Assembly: GCA_029204225.1 (NCBI GenBank)
Contig: CM055093.1
Coordinates: 205,001 to 269,000, forward strand
Length of the DNA stretch: 64,000 nt
Source: Diphasiastrum complanatum
Taxonomy: Eukaryota > Streptophyta > Lycopodiopsida > Lycopodiales > Lycopodiaceae
Direction: 5' to 3'
In this document: piece after piece, positions 51,793-63,763 of the stretch
Numbering within the stretch: position 1 is the first letter of the stretch
Layout of the letters: the number at the start of each line of letters is the position of its first letter
Position numbers and translations under genes: made by a program
The notes under the pieces: generated by a model
Seen by the model: the letters and a program-made list of their open reading frames with translations, nothing else
What the model was told of the DNA's origin: nothing
Databases searched by the model: none

Positions 51793-52973
51793 ATGGTCGA
51801 TTCGGATTCAGACCACAATGAAGAGATTCCTGATATGCCTAAGACGCTCAACCTCATTCTGTGTGAAGCTGACACGATTAAACAGTGGTATACAACAAGC
51901 TGAACCAGTGTTTCAGTTACTTGAATTTCAAATTCCTCCTTGGAAGGGCCACCAGAGCCTTTATCTGATGTACCAAGCATACGAAAATTTTGATCATAAG
52001 CAACTCACCTTTCGCATCTTCAAAACTTTCAGGTGATTGTCTACTTGGCTGGCAGCAACCTCACTACCTTTGGCTTCCCTAGTGGCCATAAGGAGAAACC
52101 AGTCAGGTTGACCAACACGTTGCAGCAGCCCTATGCACGATTCCTTGACACATCTCTTGACAAATGGAAGAACAAGGATGGCATTCTCCTCGAGGCCATC
52201 AAGTGCAAGGAATAATGAGTTGCATGTGTGTACCTTACAAAGTATACTTACACGAGAAAGGCACATCTGTTGAGGATCCCCCTCCAGATCTTTGCCATGT
52301 TGGGAGAATCCTATAAAGGCCACCAAAATATGTACAATTGGGCCGGATTCATCTCCCGACAACTGATTATTGTCTTGCAAAAAAAATCTCCGGTTACCTC
52401 CCTGAGGTATATATTTTTTGATGTGGCTTGAAGTCAATCCACCATTGACTTGCATCTTGCCTTAGCTCCACGGGCTGCTGCTACTAGCCGAGGCTTTATT
52501 CCATCACAACCTTCCACCTCATCTTCTCAACAGGCTGCCACTTTCATGAACGTCGCATCAAGAAGAGGCATGACAGATCATCCCCACTTGTTGATACCAC
52601 ATCACTAGCAAAGAAGTCGAGAAACAAGATGACCGCCTGCAAACCACCTCCAAAGTCCGCGACAAAGTCAGATATCCCACAAACAAGAACCACCAAGCTG
52701 ACTCTCATGAAGCAACGCAAACAGATGGCAGGCTATGAAGATGTATCTTCTAGCAGTGAAGACAATGAGGATGAAGAGGAGGGCAGCCTCCAAACCAGAC
52801 GTACTCGACAACGTCGAACCTCACCGATTACCTCCTCACATCAACACCATATCCAAATCACCCAGAAGACACCGGTGCAATCACCACCTACAAGCACCCG
52901 ATCCCCATCACCGTCGGGATCCGTTTCTGTTGTTACCTCACCCCCTCATGCCCAGCAGACATAGGCAACAGTT
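51793..52973 (+). pseudogene. Region X, part 1: unrecognised protein-coding sequence
   Basis: The ATG at 51793 gives an acidic start (MVDSDSDHNEEIPDMPKTLN). After a frameshift near 51890 it reads VFQLLEFQIPPWKGHQSLYL and AYENFDHKQLTFRIFKTF. After a TTTCAG boundary it reads VIVYLAGSNLTTFGFPSGHK and FLDTSLDKWKNKDGILLEAI, then IFAMLGESYKGHQNMYNWAG. A low-complexity Ser/Thr/Pro-rich, acidic and basic stretch (52629-52964) follows. Stops separate the blocks, some perhaps introns. I do not recognise the family; the style resembles plant transposon-borne proteins of unknown function. Confidence 0.45.
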
Positions 52974-53159
52974 TCAGGGGAGGGAGAAAGGGAGCTGTCT
53001 GCAACCACACAAACATGTTAAACTATTCTCCTACTAATCGACTAATCGACATTTTAATCTTCGTTCAATTCTTAACTTGCAAGTTTTCTTCATGTTTCTA
53101 CACAGTCTGCAGAACCACTCGGAAATGGCTCACATGTGGCTCCGACGTTTATTAACATC

Positions 53160-53276
53160 ATCGACAAACTTCGAAGACTTCAGGCACTTCGGTGACTTCG
53201 GAGACTTCGGCCACTTCAACGACTTAGGCCACTTTGGTGACTTCAACCACTTCGGAGACTTCGGCCACTTCGGCCA
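53160..53276. repeat. 9-bp minisatellite CACTTCGGN/GACTTCGGN
   Basis: About 12 units of (C/G)ACTTCGGN in register, which would encode HFGDFGDFG-type repeats. It ends at the likely start of copia I. Confidence 0.88.
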
Positions 53277-54069
53277 TGTCAGTTGATTGACAGTTAACGT
53301 TCCACTCGTCTTGAAGCTACAGACTTGCCCTAAGTGTTTAGCAAGTAAATTTTATGGAATATTCAACTGGATGGATGCCAGCTCACTTTGGATGGATGCC
53401 AGCTCACTATCCATTATGATTGCGACCTAATTAGTTGTCCTACTATTGGATGTTGCCGCAGTTTGCTTAGTATAAATAGCTGCTCATATTTCTACATTTA
53501 ATATAATGTGATCAAGAGATCAGCAAGTATTGAATAGTTAGCGCTCTCTCTCAAGCCCTGCGAGCTTGAACACTCATAAGCATTCTAGCTCAATTTTTTA
53601 GAGTTGATTAGAGATTGCTATTGCTCTTATTGCTTATTAGCGGAACCGCTTAATTCAGATAAAGTTACAGTTATTCAGAGATAGCTCAGAGCACGTAATT
53701 TTGATCTGCAATTCCTTTGTGTTCATTTCCATTCTAATTTGTTTCTTTTAATAAATCAATCTATCCTTTATTGTGTTCAGTATCATGTCAGTTTAAATGC
53801 TTCTCTGTAATGCTTTTGTAACTGATAATCTCTTATTATTTGCCTGATAATTCAATGCTTAATGTTTGGCTACATAATCATTATAGTACTAAGTTAGTTA
53901 CTATAAGATCGAATGTGATTTTTCTCACCATTGTTTTGTTTGAAATTGATAGACATAGTCATGCATAGAGAAAGAGGAAGATAGTTTATGTTGCTGCGCA
54001 TGATAAGTTTTAATTCTTGTCGTTCGAAATCTTTTTATTCGGCCTATCTTCATACACCTCTTTCCAACA
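53277..54069 (+). repeat. 5' LTR of copia I
   Basis: Contains the TATA box TATAAATAG at 53471. The 3' end is defined by the primer site and by the match to 54951-55039. The start is uncertain. Confidence 0.6.
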
Positions 54070-54081
54070 TGGTATCAGAGC
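54070..54081 (+). other. Primer binding site of copia I
   Basis: TGGTATCAGAGC, the initiator tRNA-Met complement, directly after CCAACA. Confidence 0.92.
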
Positions 54082-54660
54082 GTTGATTCTTTAAGGCCTA
54101 ATACTATATCAGAGCGCAAGCTCTAATACTCAATATCTTTCGCGATATCAAATTCTTTAGTCTCGAAGGTGCCTCTAGAGCGAATGCAAAAAAGACAAAG
54201 ATGGCCCTGAAATGGATTCCAAGGTATTCTGGCCACTATGTCGCTTTCTTAGCGAAGGCGCAAAAAATGCGAAAAAGGCGAAGGTGTCTTAAAAACAATT
54301 AAGGCACAAAAAATCTCAAAGGAAAAAATGTGAAGGTCCGAAACATGTAGTTGGCCTTCAATTTTTCAAGATGCTCATTACTTGAACGATTTGTTAAGGC
54401 TGAACATAAGAAATCTACCACAAATATCACTCAACATTTGATCACTCAACATTTGTAATAAAAACTCCTCAGGGAGTCAAGCACAAAGCAGAATCAAATG
54501 AGAATGGGTAAGATCAGCCACTACCTAATACTAATTACAAAACCAATCCTAGAAGAAGGAAGAAACAACAACAATAGATTCATCAATTTGTTTCGGTATC
54601 AAAGAATTAATTTCCACAACACTGTATCTCTCTCAACGTCGACAGATTAAAGTTTCAGAT
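54082..54660 (+). other. Leader of copia I
   Basis: No frame of interest; repeated GCGAAGGCGCAAAAAATGCG motifs near 54255. Confidence 0.5.
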
Positions 54661-54950
54661 GGATTCTCAAAGTAAAGCTGGTCTTATCGCAGACAAGCTG
54701 AATGGATCCAATTATCATTTATGAAAATTTAAGATGAAGACCTTGCTAGTCGCCAACGAGTTGTGGGATGTTGTTACAGGTATTAAAGTGAAGTCTGAAG
54801 ACAATACTGAAGACTCAAAATGGAAATCGAAAGAAGGTAAAGCTCTCACGCTTATTATCCTCAATATGTCGGATACTTAAATTGGCCACATAACTGAAAC
54901 TAAAACTTTGAAAGAAGTTTGGGACATCTTGGGCTCACTATAGTTTACTC
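54661..54950 (+). pseudogene. Copia I Gag N-terminus
   Basis: MDSQSKAGLIADKLNGSNYH, then TGA or TAA in place of Trp, KFKMKTLLVANELWDVVTGI and LKEVWDILGSL. This is the DUF4219/UBN2 start of a copia Gag with two nonsense changes, cut off at the deletion. Confidence 0.82.
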
Positions 54951-55039
54951 TGCTGCGCACGATACATTCTAATTCTTGTCGTTTGAAATCTTTTTATTCG
55001 ATTCTATTCGACCTATCTTTCATACACCTCTTTCCAACA
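54951..55039 (+). repeat. 3' LTR remnant of copia I
   Basis: 89 bp matching 53990-54069, ending TTTCCAACA, with a short duplication of ATTCGATTCT. Confidence 0.85.
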
Positions 55040-57288
55040 AAACCGAACACACGATTGCAGCTTACCCCACTCATGATGACAAAGCTGAAGAGACTGATGC
55101 AGCTGATCCTGACCAAGAAACAAGAGAAGATTAAGATCAAGGTCAGGCAGCACAAATTTCAGTAGAAGTCCAGGAAAGCCCAAGGTCCAAAGAGAAAGCG
55201 GAAGACTCCTCTGCTCTGAAGCAAGATGGCTTCATCAATGAGACGCACTTGAATACTTCGATGAAGGCGATCTTGTAGAAGAGGAGGTGGAGATTGTTCC
55301 AAAGGCAGCTGCACTAGTCTCACCACTAACCACCACCACCATTGTTGATACCGCCTCCATCATCGTTTCTCTTACCACTACCACCATTCCTACCACCTCT
55401 GTTGCTACTGATGTAAAGACACAACTAATTGTTCCACTTCCAACTCATCCCACGACCTCTCAATTCTCTTTTCCTATCTACCATCGTCCTCATTCCGAAT
55501 TCCCAACTCTTTCAGCCTATGACAGTTTGCCTGAGAAAGCCAGGGAAACCTTGAAGTGGCATACCGAGACCTCATACCATCTGCATTGGTTGGTGCACTA
55601 GCTTGCACAACAGACAGATGAGCTCAGGACAGCAAAGCAGGATGCAGCTGAAAGATGCAAAGTTGTTGACAACTTTGGAAGATTTACAAAGTGAAAGGGC
55701 CAAGAGACTATAGGAGCAAATCGATTCTCAAATTAGCTCCAGTCCCTTCAAGAGGTGCACGACCAGTTTGAGTGCCGGTTAGATCTCCTGATATCAATGT
55801 ACCAGTTCTGTCTTCAGGAACGGTAGTAAAAATGAAAAAGTATGTCTCCTTGATTCAAAAGCACGAAGCCCTGAAGAGGAACCAACAGATCTCAGAAGAA
55901 GAAAACAATAAGAAGCTGTCAGCACTCCGGAAAATTGTTAGTAAAGTCCAACAGGAACTTCTCTTGTCAAAACAACAAATGGATCTCATTTGAAATACGT
56001 CTTGTAAACTTGACATAGGCGTATCAATGCAGAAAAAAGATGACCATAACGATAATGCTGGAGGCACCTGAGCAAAGCCAATCCATCAACCAACGAGGTG
56101 CATGCCATGCCGTATCAAGAATCCACTGATGGCTCTCTCCACAAACTCATCGTAGATTCCTCTACTTACACTCAGTTGCCTCACTCATCTTCTTATTTTT
56201 CCGATCCATTTTTATCTTACCAACAATCATTTTTTTCATTTACTCATTTGACCGCCTCCGCATTCACTTCTGACACCATATCCACCACATATTCTCTAAA
56301 ATCCGACGACCATTTTTTAAAACAATTTATTTCGCCAACAGCTCAGTATAACCTCATAACTAACCCACCACCCTCTTCTTGTAAACCATTCTCACCTCCT
56401 TCACCACCTGACTTCAATTCTTTCGAATGAGATCCACTTGATGAGACGGTGCAGCCTTTTGTGGGACTATCTCCATCTCCTCCGAAGAGTAAGAGCGAAA
56501 CCTTCGCTGGATCAAAGCCTGAGGGTCCTACTTCAAAGGTTCCTGATACCAAGAGTGCCACCGCACTGGACGACTATCTGAAAAGAACCTCAAGGAAGTT
56601 GCTGGAGAAATCTATAGAAAAGATCAAAAGACAATATAATAAATTGCAAGGAGTCTGATGAGTTTCAGAAGACCTACAAGAAGGGAGAACGAGGGGGGGC
56701 AAAGAAAATAACGGTTGAAAAATATCCAAAGCTCAGTAACCTTGTGAACGCCCTACGACCACAACCCTCCTGGAGGATTGTAATGCTGCTGAATAACGAT
56801 GAGCATCTACAAGAATACCTAAGAGCAACAAGCTGGAAAAGGACTGATCCCTACTATGTGCCGATCAAGAGAAGAGATCCTTGGGAGAAAACGAAGCCAG
56901 CCGAGCAACAAGTCAATTGGCCTATCATTCCAAGGATTGATCCAAGCTCAACCTTTGTAAAGTATCAAGACGCGCTCCTAAAGTTTGCGTATACTTATAG
57001 GGGAAGTGCGGATACCGTAGTCCAAGAAAGTGCTAACTATTGCTTATCTATAGCCTTAGAGTGATACTGTGATATAGGACTGCCACCCATCAGGTTGGAC
57101 GTCAACCAATCTTTACAAATGGAAGATGCACATCTAATGATGGCGAGGCTTTATTTCCAAACCACATTTACTTCCAGTCAGTACGTGCAGATGATCAAGA
57201 AGTGGTATGGAAATAAGTTCATACCCGGAATGAAGCCATACCTGGGACCTATTCCGTTGGGTGCAAAGTTTCCATTGGATTTGTTGTA
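55040..57288 (+). pseudogene. Region X, part 2: unrecognised protein-coding sequence
   Basis: A series of coding-like blocks in shifting frames. The first is acidic (HDDKAEETDAADPDQETRED), followed by a Thr/Val-rich low-complexity stretch (55287-55600). Coiled coils follow (QQTDELRTAKQDAAERC; RNQQISEEENNKKLSALRKI). A Ser/Pro-rich stretch leads to a basic segment, LDDYLKRTSRKLLEKSIEKI. From 56744 comes the best preserved block, NALRPQPSWRIVMLLNNDEH, VPIKRRDPWEKTKPAEQQVN and MARLYFQTTFTSSQYVQMIK. It ends LGPIPLGAKFPLDLL at 57288. I do not recognise the family. It probably continues part 1 across the copia I insertion. Confidence 0.45.
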
Positions 57289-58102
57289 AGTTCCTATGAA
57301 CCATCATTGTACTACAAATGTAATGATGGAAAGATCATTATTTTGGTTTTATATGTTGATGATATAATTCTCACAGGAAATGATCTTGATGACATTAGAG
57401 ATATAAAAATTTCCTTGTCTATTGAATTTTAGATGGTAGATATAGGACTTCCAAAAGCTATACTTGGAATAGAAGTCACTAGAAGTAATGATTTTACTTT
57501 CATATGTCAATCTAAGTATGCTAGATCCATCTTAGAAAAAATATTGTAAAGGATTTGAAACTCCCATGGAACTAAGTGTACACGTTTCTAAGGAAAGTGA
57601 TGAAGCGGACATCACTACCTATAGAAAGTTTATTGGTTCTTTGGTCTATTTGACCATCACTAGATTAGATCTTAGCTTTTGTGTTGGCAAATTGAGTCAA
57701 TACTTGCAAAGTCCACTAACATGTCATTGGAAAAGTGCCAAAAGAGTGTTAAGGTACATCTCGGCTACAAGAAACTTTGACATTGTGTATCAAGGGAATA
57801 ATATTTGTTTGAGAGCATACTCGGACTCAAATTTTGGAGGTGACAAAGTGGATAGAAGATCCACAAGTGCCTTTGCTACATTCTTATGTGGAGGAGTTAT
57901 ATTTTGGCTTTCCAAAAAGCAAGATACCATCTCTCTTTCATCAACTGAATCTAAGTACAAAGCTATGACAACGACAACAAAGGAGATCCTATGGCTAAGA
58001 AGACTTTTGGAAGAGCTTCAATTGATCAAGGCTGAAGACATTTCATGTATTTATTGTGACAATCAAGCAGCCCAATGTTTGCTACGTTTCTCTATGTAGT
58101 CT
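57289..58102 (+). pseudogene. Copia M: RT C-terminus and RNase H (plus strand)
   Basis: Begins mid-domain at SSYEPSLYYKCNDGKIIILV followed by YVDDIILTGND. After stops, a 177-codon frame reads YRKFIGSLVYLTITRLDLSF, SDSNFGGDKVDRRSTS, SLSSTESKYKAM and LWLRRLLEEL, then DNQAAQCLLRFSM and a stop. The RNase H is truncated. Its left limit is complementary to the point where copia K (minus strand) stops. Confidence 0.9.
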
Positions 58103-58992
58103 CTACACGCTCTTCTTCTGACAATCGAACAGATTCCAGCCAACTATCAGCCGACAGGGTCTTCTTGCTTCTAAACTTCTATGATTTGCAGTATAGTGGT
58201 AACACAATGGTGATGTACCCACCTGTCAATTAGTACATCTACGACCTGATCTCGATCGTACTGATAATGGATGCTCAACTTTGATCTGCATCTATCAGAA
58301 TTCAAATGCCTACATTCTACAGTCTGTTTTAAATACTTCTTGAGTTCTTACAGATTGCAGATTATTGCTACACTAATCTAAGTAAGAACATGGAATGAAA
58401 TTGAAACTAATCCTATTGAAATCACCAGAATCTTAATCACAAATCCAAACTTTAAAGGGGAAGAATCAACAACAAAACACATTCATACATCAGTACTCGA
58501 ACTTAATGCATGAAAATGGAGCATAGATGGAAACGCAAATAGGAGGATCTTCAATTAACAATGCAACAAAATTTCAATACAATATCTACTACTTGGAAAC
58601 TTGTGGAAGAGGCTCTATCTATACCCACGAGCTGGTAAATCCAATTTCATCATATTATGGATTCCACCTCTTACAACTGAGTGAACTCCAGTCTATAAAG
58701 ATCTGAGATCCACCTCTTACTTGATAATAGGAGGTCTCTTTATTAAAAAAACATAACTTAGGTTGAGAGAATCTAAATTACTAGCTCCCACATGGCTTTC
58801 CATCTTTTGGGAACTACCATGGGGCTTACAGAATATACATTTTTAGCCTAGCACTAACGATTCTCGTGCTCTCAGACTCGGCTCTCAACTTTATCTCTGC
58901 TGGAAGCCCATTTGAGTGGAGAGGTTCTGCATCGACACCTCATGGCATGGCATCAACCAATATTATACTCCCCTATAGTGTTGCGGGTCCCA
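58103..58992. other. Unassigned sequence
   Basis: AT-rich, no recognisable gene between the RNase H remnant and the minus-strand frame at 58993. Confidence 0.4.
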
Positions 58993-59186
58993 CTACATTG
59001 CTTCAGCTTTGACGTGTGTCTTCGTTATTGCGTGTGTCGGCAAATCTTCAAGTTTCAATAGCTTTTTAGGACAGCCCTGCATAGCTAAGAGTCTATTGCT
59101 TTTCTTTGTCAGCTTTTCTTTTATCAAGAGATTTCTCGTAACCGGCTTTTCTTCCGATGGCTTCAAATGTGATGAACTGAATGCAA
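58993..59186 (-). pseudogene. Possible region X, part 3 (inverted)
   Basis: The minus strand reads [20 protein letters not shown], then KEKLTKKSNRLLAMQGCPKK and ITKTHVKAEAM to a stop: a basic, hydrophilic stretch that looks coding. It begins exactly where copia K RT stops. If the segment 57289-59186 is turned round it would follow X part 2. Confidence 0.35.
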
Positions 59187-61650
59187 CCATGCTCTAGGTG
59201 CTTGCTTGAGTCCATAAAGACTCTTCTTTAAAAAGCACACTTTGTCTTCTTCCTCATCTTTGATAAATCCCTCGGGTTGGCACATGTAAATTTCCTCTTC
59301 CAAGAATCCATTCAAGAAAGCATTTGTCACATCAAGTTGAAAGAGCTCTCATTTGAAAGAAGTAGCAAGACATATGATCAATCTAATGGTTACAAGCTTT
59401 GCAATAGGAGCAAAGGTTTCATCATAATCTATGCCTTTGACTTGCAAAAATCCTTTTGCTACAAGTCTAGCCTTATACTTATGAATGGAACCATCTTGAT
59501 TATATTTCAATCTATATATCCATTTACAAGTAAGAGGCTTCTTCTTTCCATAAGGTAGATCAACAAGATCCCAAGTTTGATTTTCCAACAAAGCATTAAA
59601 CTCAACTTGCATAGCATTCTTCCAACTTTGAGACTCTTCTTCAAAACAAGTTGGTTCTTCAAGCATAGTTGTCAAGAAAGAATAAGAAGTGTGTAGTTGA
59701 GAATCTTCCTTCTCCACCTCGGCCATAGCATGATCATTGATAAGATGAGTGTTGTTGGAAAGCTCTCTCTCTTTAACATTGAGAGATTCATCAAAAAGTA
59801 CATCTCTACTTACAACAATTGTCTTGGTAATAGGATCAAATATCCTATAAGCTTTACTATTTTCACTATAACCAGCAAAGATGCCTTTGAATGAGGTATC
59901 ATCTTCCTTCTTCCTTCTAAAGGAATGTGTACATAACAAGTACAACCAAAAAATTTCAAATCACTTAGATTTGGTTTTTTGTCATACAATGCTTCAAAAG
60001 GTGTGAGTCCTTCAATGGCACTATTAATCATTCTATTACATAGCAAGTTTGCACATAAAATAGCTTCTCCCCAAAATGAAATAGGGAGAGATGCATCTAA
60101 TCTCAATGCTTTAGCACATATACATAGTGTTCTATTTTTCCTCTCGGCCACTCCATTTTGTTGAGAAGTGTATGTGCATGTAAACTCTCTCCTAATGCCA
60201 TTAGTTCCACAAAACTCTTTCATACTATTGGAGATGTACTCTCCTCCATTATCACATCTTAATACTTTTATGCTAGCATTAAGTTGCTTTTCCACAAGAG
60301 TTTTAAACTTCACAAAGAACTCAAATACTTCACTTTTCTTAGACAAGAGGTAAAGCCAAGATTATCTTGATTTATCATCAATAAAAGTGACATACATAAG
60401 AGCTCCACCATTAGATTCATGTGAAAATGAATGCACATCCGAGTGTATAAGGTCAAGAGGAGAGTTAGATCTTGTCAAAGATCTCTTGAATGGTTGCTTA
60501 TGAGATTTGGAGAGTCCACAAGCTTCACAAAGCTTGTCACATTTGGATATGGCTTTGGGTAGTCCAATTGCAAGCTCCTTTGTCACCATGGTCTCCATAG
60601 CTTTGAAGTTAGGATGGCCTAACCTCTTGTGCCACAATTCCACTTGAGTGAGCTCCTCCCTTGCCATGTTCACACTTCCAACCATCACATTAGCATCCAA
60701 CTTGAATAAAATTCCATGCTTAAGACCATTAGCAATACATTTATCATTTTTCAAGATGGAACATGATCCATGCTTGAAATGTATATCTAATCCACTATCC
60801 ATAAGTTGTCCAACACTCAACAAGTTCTTTGTAATAGAAGGTACATAAAGAACATTGTCTAGATCTACTTTCTTAGATGATGCAAGCATAATGGAATGGA
60901 TCCAATTCCTACAATTTGACATTCTGGATCACTTGCAGTGAAGATAAACTTCTTAGACTTATTCTAAAAAAGTAAAGTAGAAAAGTAGTCTTTTTGGTGA
61001 GTCATGTGGGAGCTAGCCCCACTATCAATCCACCATATGTTGTGATTAGATGTTTGTGTTAAGGATGCCATTAAACATAAGTTACATTCGTCCTCCTCCT
61101 CAAGCTCAAGGTTGCCATGTCTGTCCTTCTCTTGGGCATCTTCTTCTTGTAGCACTCGGATGCAAAGTGTCCTTTCTTACAACAAAAGAAACACTTTAGC
61201 TTATTCTTGTCCTTCTTGCTCTTGCCTTTGGAACTTGATGCTCCATCCTTGCTCTTGACCTCCATGTCTTGGGTCTTCTTGGATGGAAACTTCTTCTTTT
61301 GCCTTTAAAAGTTAGCTTTTTCATCACCATCATTCAAAGATAATGAACCAATCCTATTCTTGATATGAAGCATTCTACTTTCCTCATATACAAGTACACT
61401 ATGAAGCTTTTCTATATTGATCTTGAATAGCAAAACTTTGAACTTCTTGTCTTGGATCTTATCACTTATAGAAAACAACTGATTTGATCCTAAGGACATA
61501 ATCTTGAGCACTTTCATTATGAAACTTCCTTTAGAAGGTCATTACTTACATTCATTTTCAAACAATGTAATGCCAATCTAGATTTCTTCTTATATCTTAC
61601 CAATTCTTGAGGTTCTTCTACCTCACCAAGGACAAGTTCATAAAGAGGCT
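59187..61650 (-). pseudogene. Copia K: Gag, protease, integrase and RT N-terminus (minus strand)
   Basis: In minus-strand order: Gag pieces (LYELVLGEVEEPQELVRYKK, LALHCLKMNVSNDLLKEV); the knuckle CFFCCKKGHFASECYKK; the protease WWIDSGASSHMTHQ (about 61035); a stop and frame change; LDNVLYVPSITKNLLSVGQL; gag-pre-integrase LWHKRLGHPNFK...CEACGLSKSH; integrase HSDVHSFS, RCDNGGEYIS and NGVAERKNRT (59810-60922, one stop at 60362); then, in another frame, [27 protein letters not shown] and [12 protein letters not shown] at 59187. The YxDD and RNase H are missing. The knuckle and Gag resemble F, so K is a candidate autonomous relative. Confidence 0.9.
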
Positions 61651-62690
61651 GATAACCAAAGTACTTTCACATATAAGAAAGTGATCCATGAAAAAACTAA
61701 GTAAAATTAAGCTCCGCTCCTCGGGTAGAGAGAGAATAGAGCGAAATTGGTTGTGGAAAAAGTACAAAAAGGATCAAGAGTGGATCCTAATTTGATCCTC
61801 AAGAGGGATTGGTTGTTAGATTACTTGATCTATCAATCTACTTCAGATTAAGATCAATCTAGATCAATTCTAGACACAAAATCCTAACAAGAACAATCAA
61901 TAATTGAAGGTAAATGTACTTGATGGTTTCACACATGTGAAACCCTGTCAGGGTACGGACTCCAACCTGAAAATCAAGTACACATTGATAGAACTTCAAA
62001 ACAATCAAAACAAATGTAGACAAATGGAGAGAATCACTCAAAATTGCTTCCAAAACCAAGATTGGTGTCTCACAATGATTATGGCCAAATGTGGCTCTAT
62101 ATATACAATAAGTGGGAGCTCGTAGTACTGATCATTCCTATGATCCCACATGTGTGAAGGTGCTTTGTCATATGATGATTCATCATGCAAAACTGACACT
62201 TGGACAAAACCTTCTATTTTGAGCACTTTTGGTCCATTTTCCTTCTATATGGAGATCTACTTGGAAATCTTCTAGAAGTCAAAATTCGCCTACTTCAGCT
62301 TATTCCACACATGTGAGTTGTCCTCTACACATGTGATATGACACCTAACCAAAGGATGTGGCTCATGCAATCAATAGATTGATGCCATGTGTCATATGTC
62401 TAGAAAACTAGTTTTTGGCCTTTTTAGCCACTAGAATTTGAATTAAATCATATGTACAACCTATATGATTATGGTACATGACAAGTACATTATTTTCACA
62501 TGTGGGAACAGGCTCCACACATGTGTAATCATCTATATACAAGATTTTTGGCCTCTACCAAGCTTATTTTTGCATTTTTCACATTGGTCTCCAGTATAGA
62601 GAGAGTGCAATGCTTACAAAAAGTTGATTACTCACAAATTTGCTCAAAACCTCAATTGCATTATGATGGAAATTCAGTTTCTTGAGTCTG
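61651..62690. other. LTR-like region with CACATGTG sites
   Basis: No coding sequence. Six CACATGTG palindromes (61932-62520) and GGTTTCACACATGTGAAACC at 61925 resemble the palindrome of the F LTR. It may be the LTR of copia K or L, but neither ends nor a primer site could be fixed. Confidence 0.4.
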
Positions 62691-63763
62691 TTTCTCCTCC
62701 TCTCTCTTAGGTTATTCACTATGGCTTGGGGGCTAGGTCCAGGAGGAAACTCCAGGAGGGATCTAGGTTTGGATGGGTGGTTTTGCTCCACAGGTGTCCT
62801 TTTGGTTCATTGCCATCAACATCAAGAATGTTAGATCTAATAACCATATCGTGAAAGTCATGTGTGAGCTGGCACACTATCAATCCACTGAGGATCAATA
62901 TCTCCATCATTAGCAATCAAACATGAAAACATCACAAGACAATCATCATTTGAGTTTTGATCATAAACACCATCTTCATCAAGAGTTAGATTACCTTGTT
63001 TATCACCTTGATCTCTTTTCTTCTTGAATCACTCACTAGAAAAATGTCCTTTGATTCCACGATAGAAACATTTTAGCTTGGATCTATCTTTCTTCTTGCC
63101 AACAAAAGTAGAAGGCTCATCTTAATTTAGCCCTTTAGACCGCTTGCCTTTGCTCTTGCCCTTTTAGAACATATCCTCCTCTCCATATTGAGATTTAGAA
63201 GTGGATCCTCCTCTTGATAGAAGCCTAAACTCCTCATTCACCAAGATGTCTTGCAAGTTCTCCATATTTGGCAATGTCTTTTGAATAGCAAAACTTTGAA
63301 CAAGATTAGCATAATCATCCAACAAGCCATTACGAACCATTCAAACAAGTTCTATATCCTTAATGCTTTCATCAATACATGCTAATTCATCATTGAATGC
63401 CTTAACCCTCAAAACAAAAGCATGAGCACTTTCATCCTTCTTTTGTACGCTCTGAAATATGTGCTCCTTAATGTAGACTTGGACTCATAAGCCTTCTTTA
63501 AAGTCTTCCCAAGCATCACTAGATGAAGTACACTTACCAACTTCCTTGAGAATTTCATTTGTCACATTCATCTTGATCACATGAAGAGCTTTCTTTGACC
63601 TCCTATCATAACTCAATTGTTTTTTAAGGTCTCTCCTCCAGACCTATAACAATGTCCATCAAATCATTCATCTCAAGGAGAGACTCCATTCTCACCTTCC
63701 AAGTCGAATAATTGCTTGAGGTAAGCCTATCATTGCTCTCCAACAGCCTCCATTTGTAGCCAT
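62691..63763 (-). pseudogene. Copia L: Gag and start of protease (minus strand)
   Basis: The ATG at 63763 starts MATNGG. After nonsense changes it reads KKALHVIKMNVTNEILKEVG, KKDESAHAFVLRVKAFNDEL and YANLVQSFAIQKTLPNMENL. The knuckle is CFYRGIKGHFSSE with Cys to Arg. At about 62880 DPQWIDS begins a protease that soon degenerates. It is the same family as E and F. The 62691-62850 part is open (MEQNHPSKPRSLLEFPPGPS on the minus strand) but unrecognised. Confidence 0.82.

Larger units (their letters stand above)
53277..55039 (+). mobile_element. Copia I, deleted element interrupting X
   Basis: The 5' LTR ends CCAACA at 54069, followed by the primer site TGGTATCAGAGC (54070-54081). The LTR start is placed tentatively at TGTCAG (53277). 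A Gag N-terminus begins at 54661. Near 54950 the sequence jumps into the end of the 3' LTR (CTGCTGCGCACGATA to TTTCCAACA, ending 55039), so nearly all of the interior and most of the 3' LTR are gone. Confidence 0.75.
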
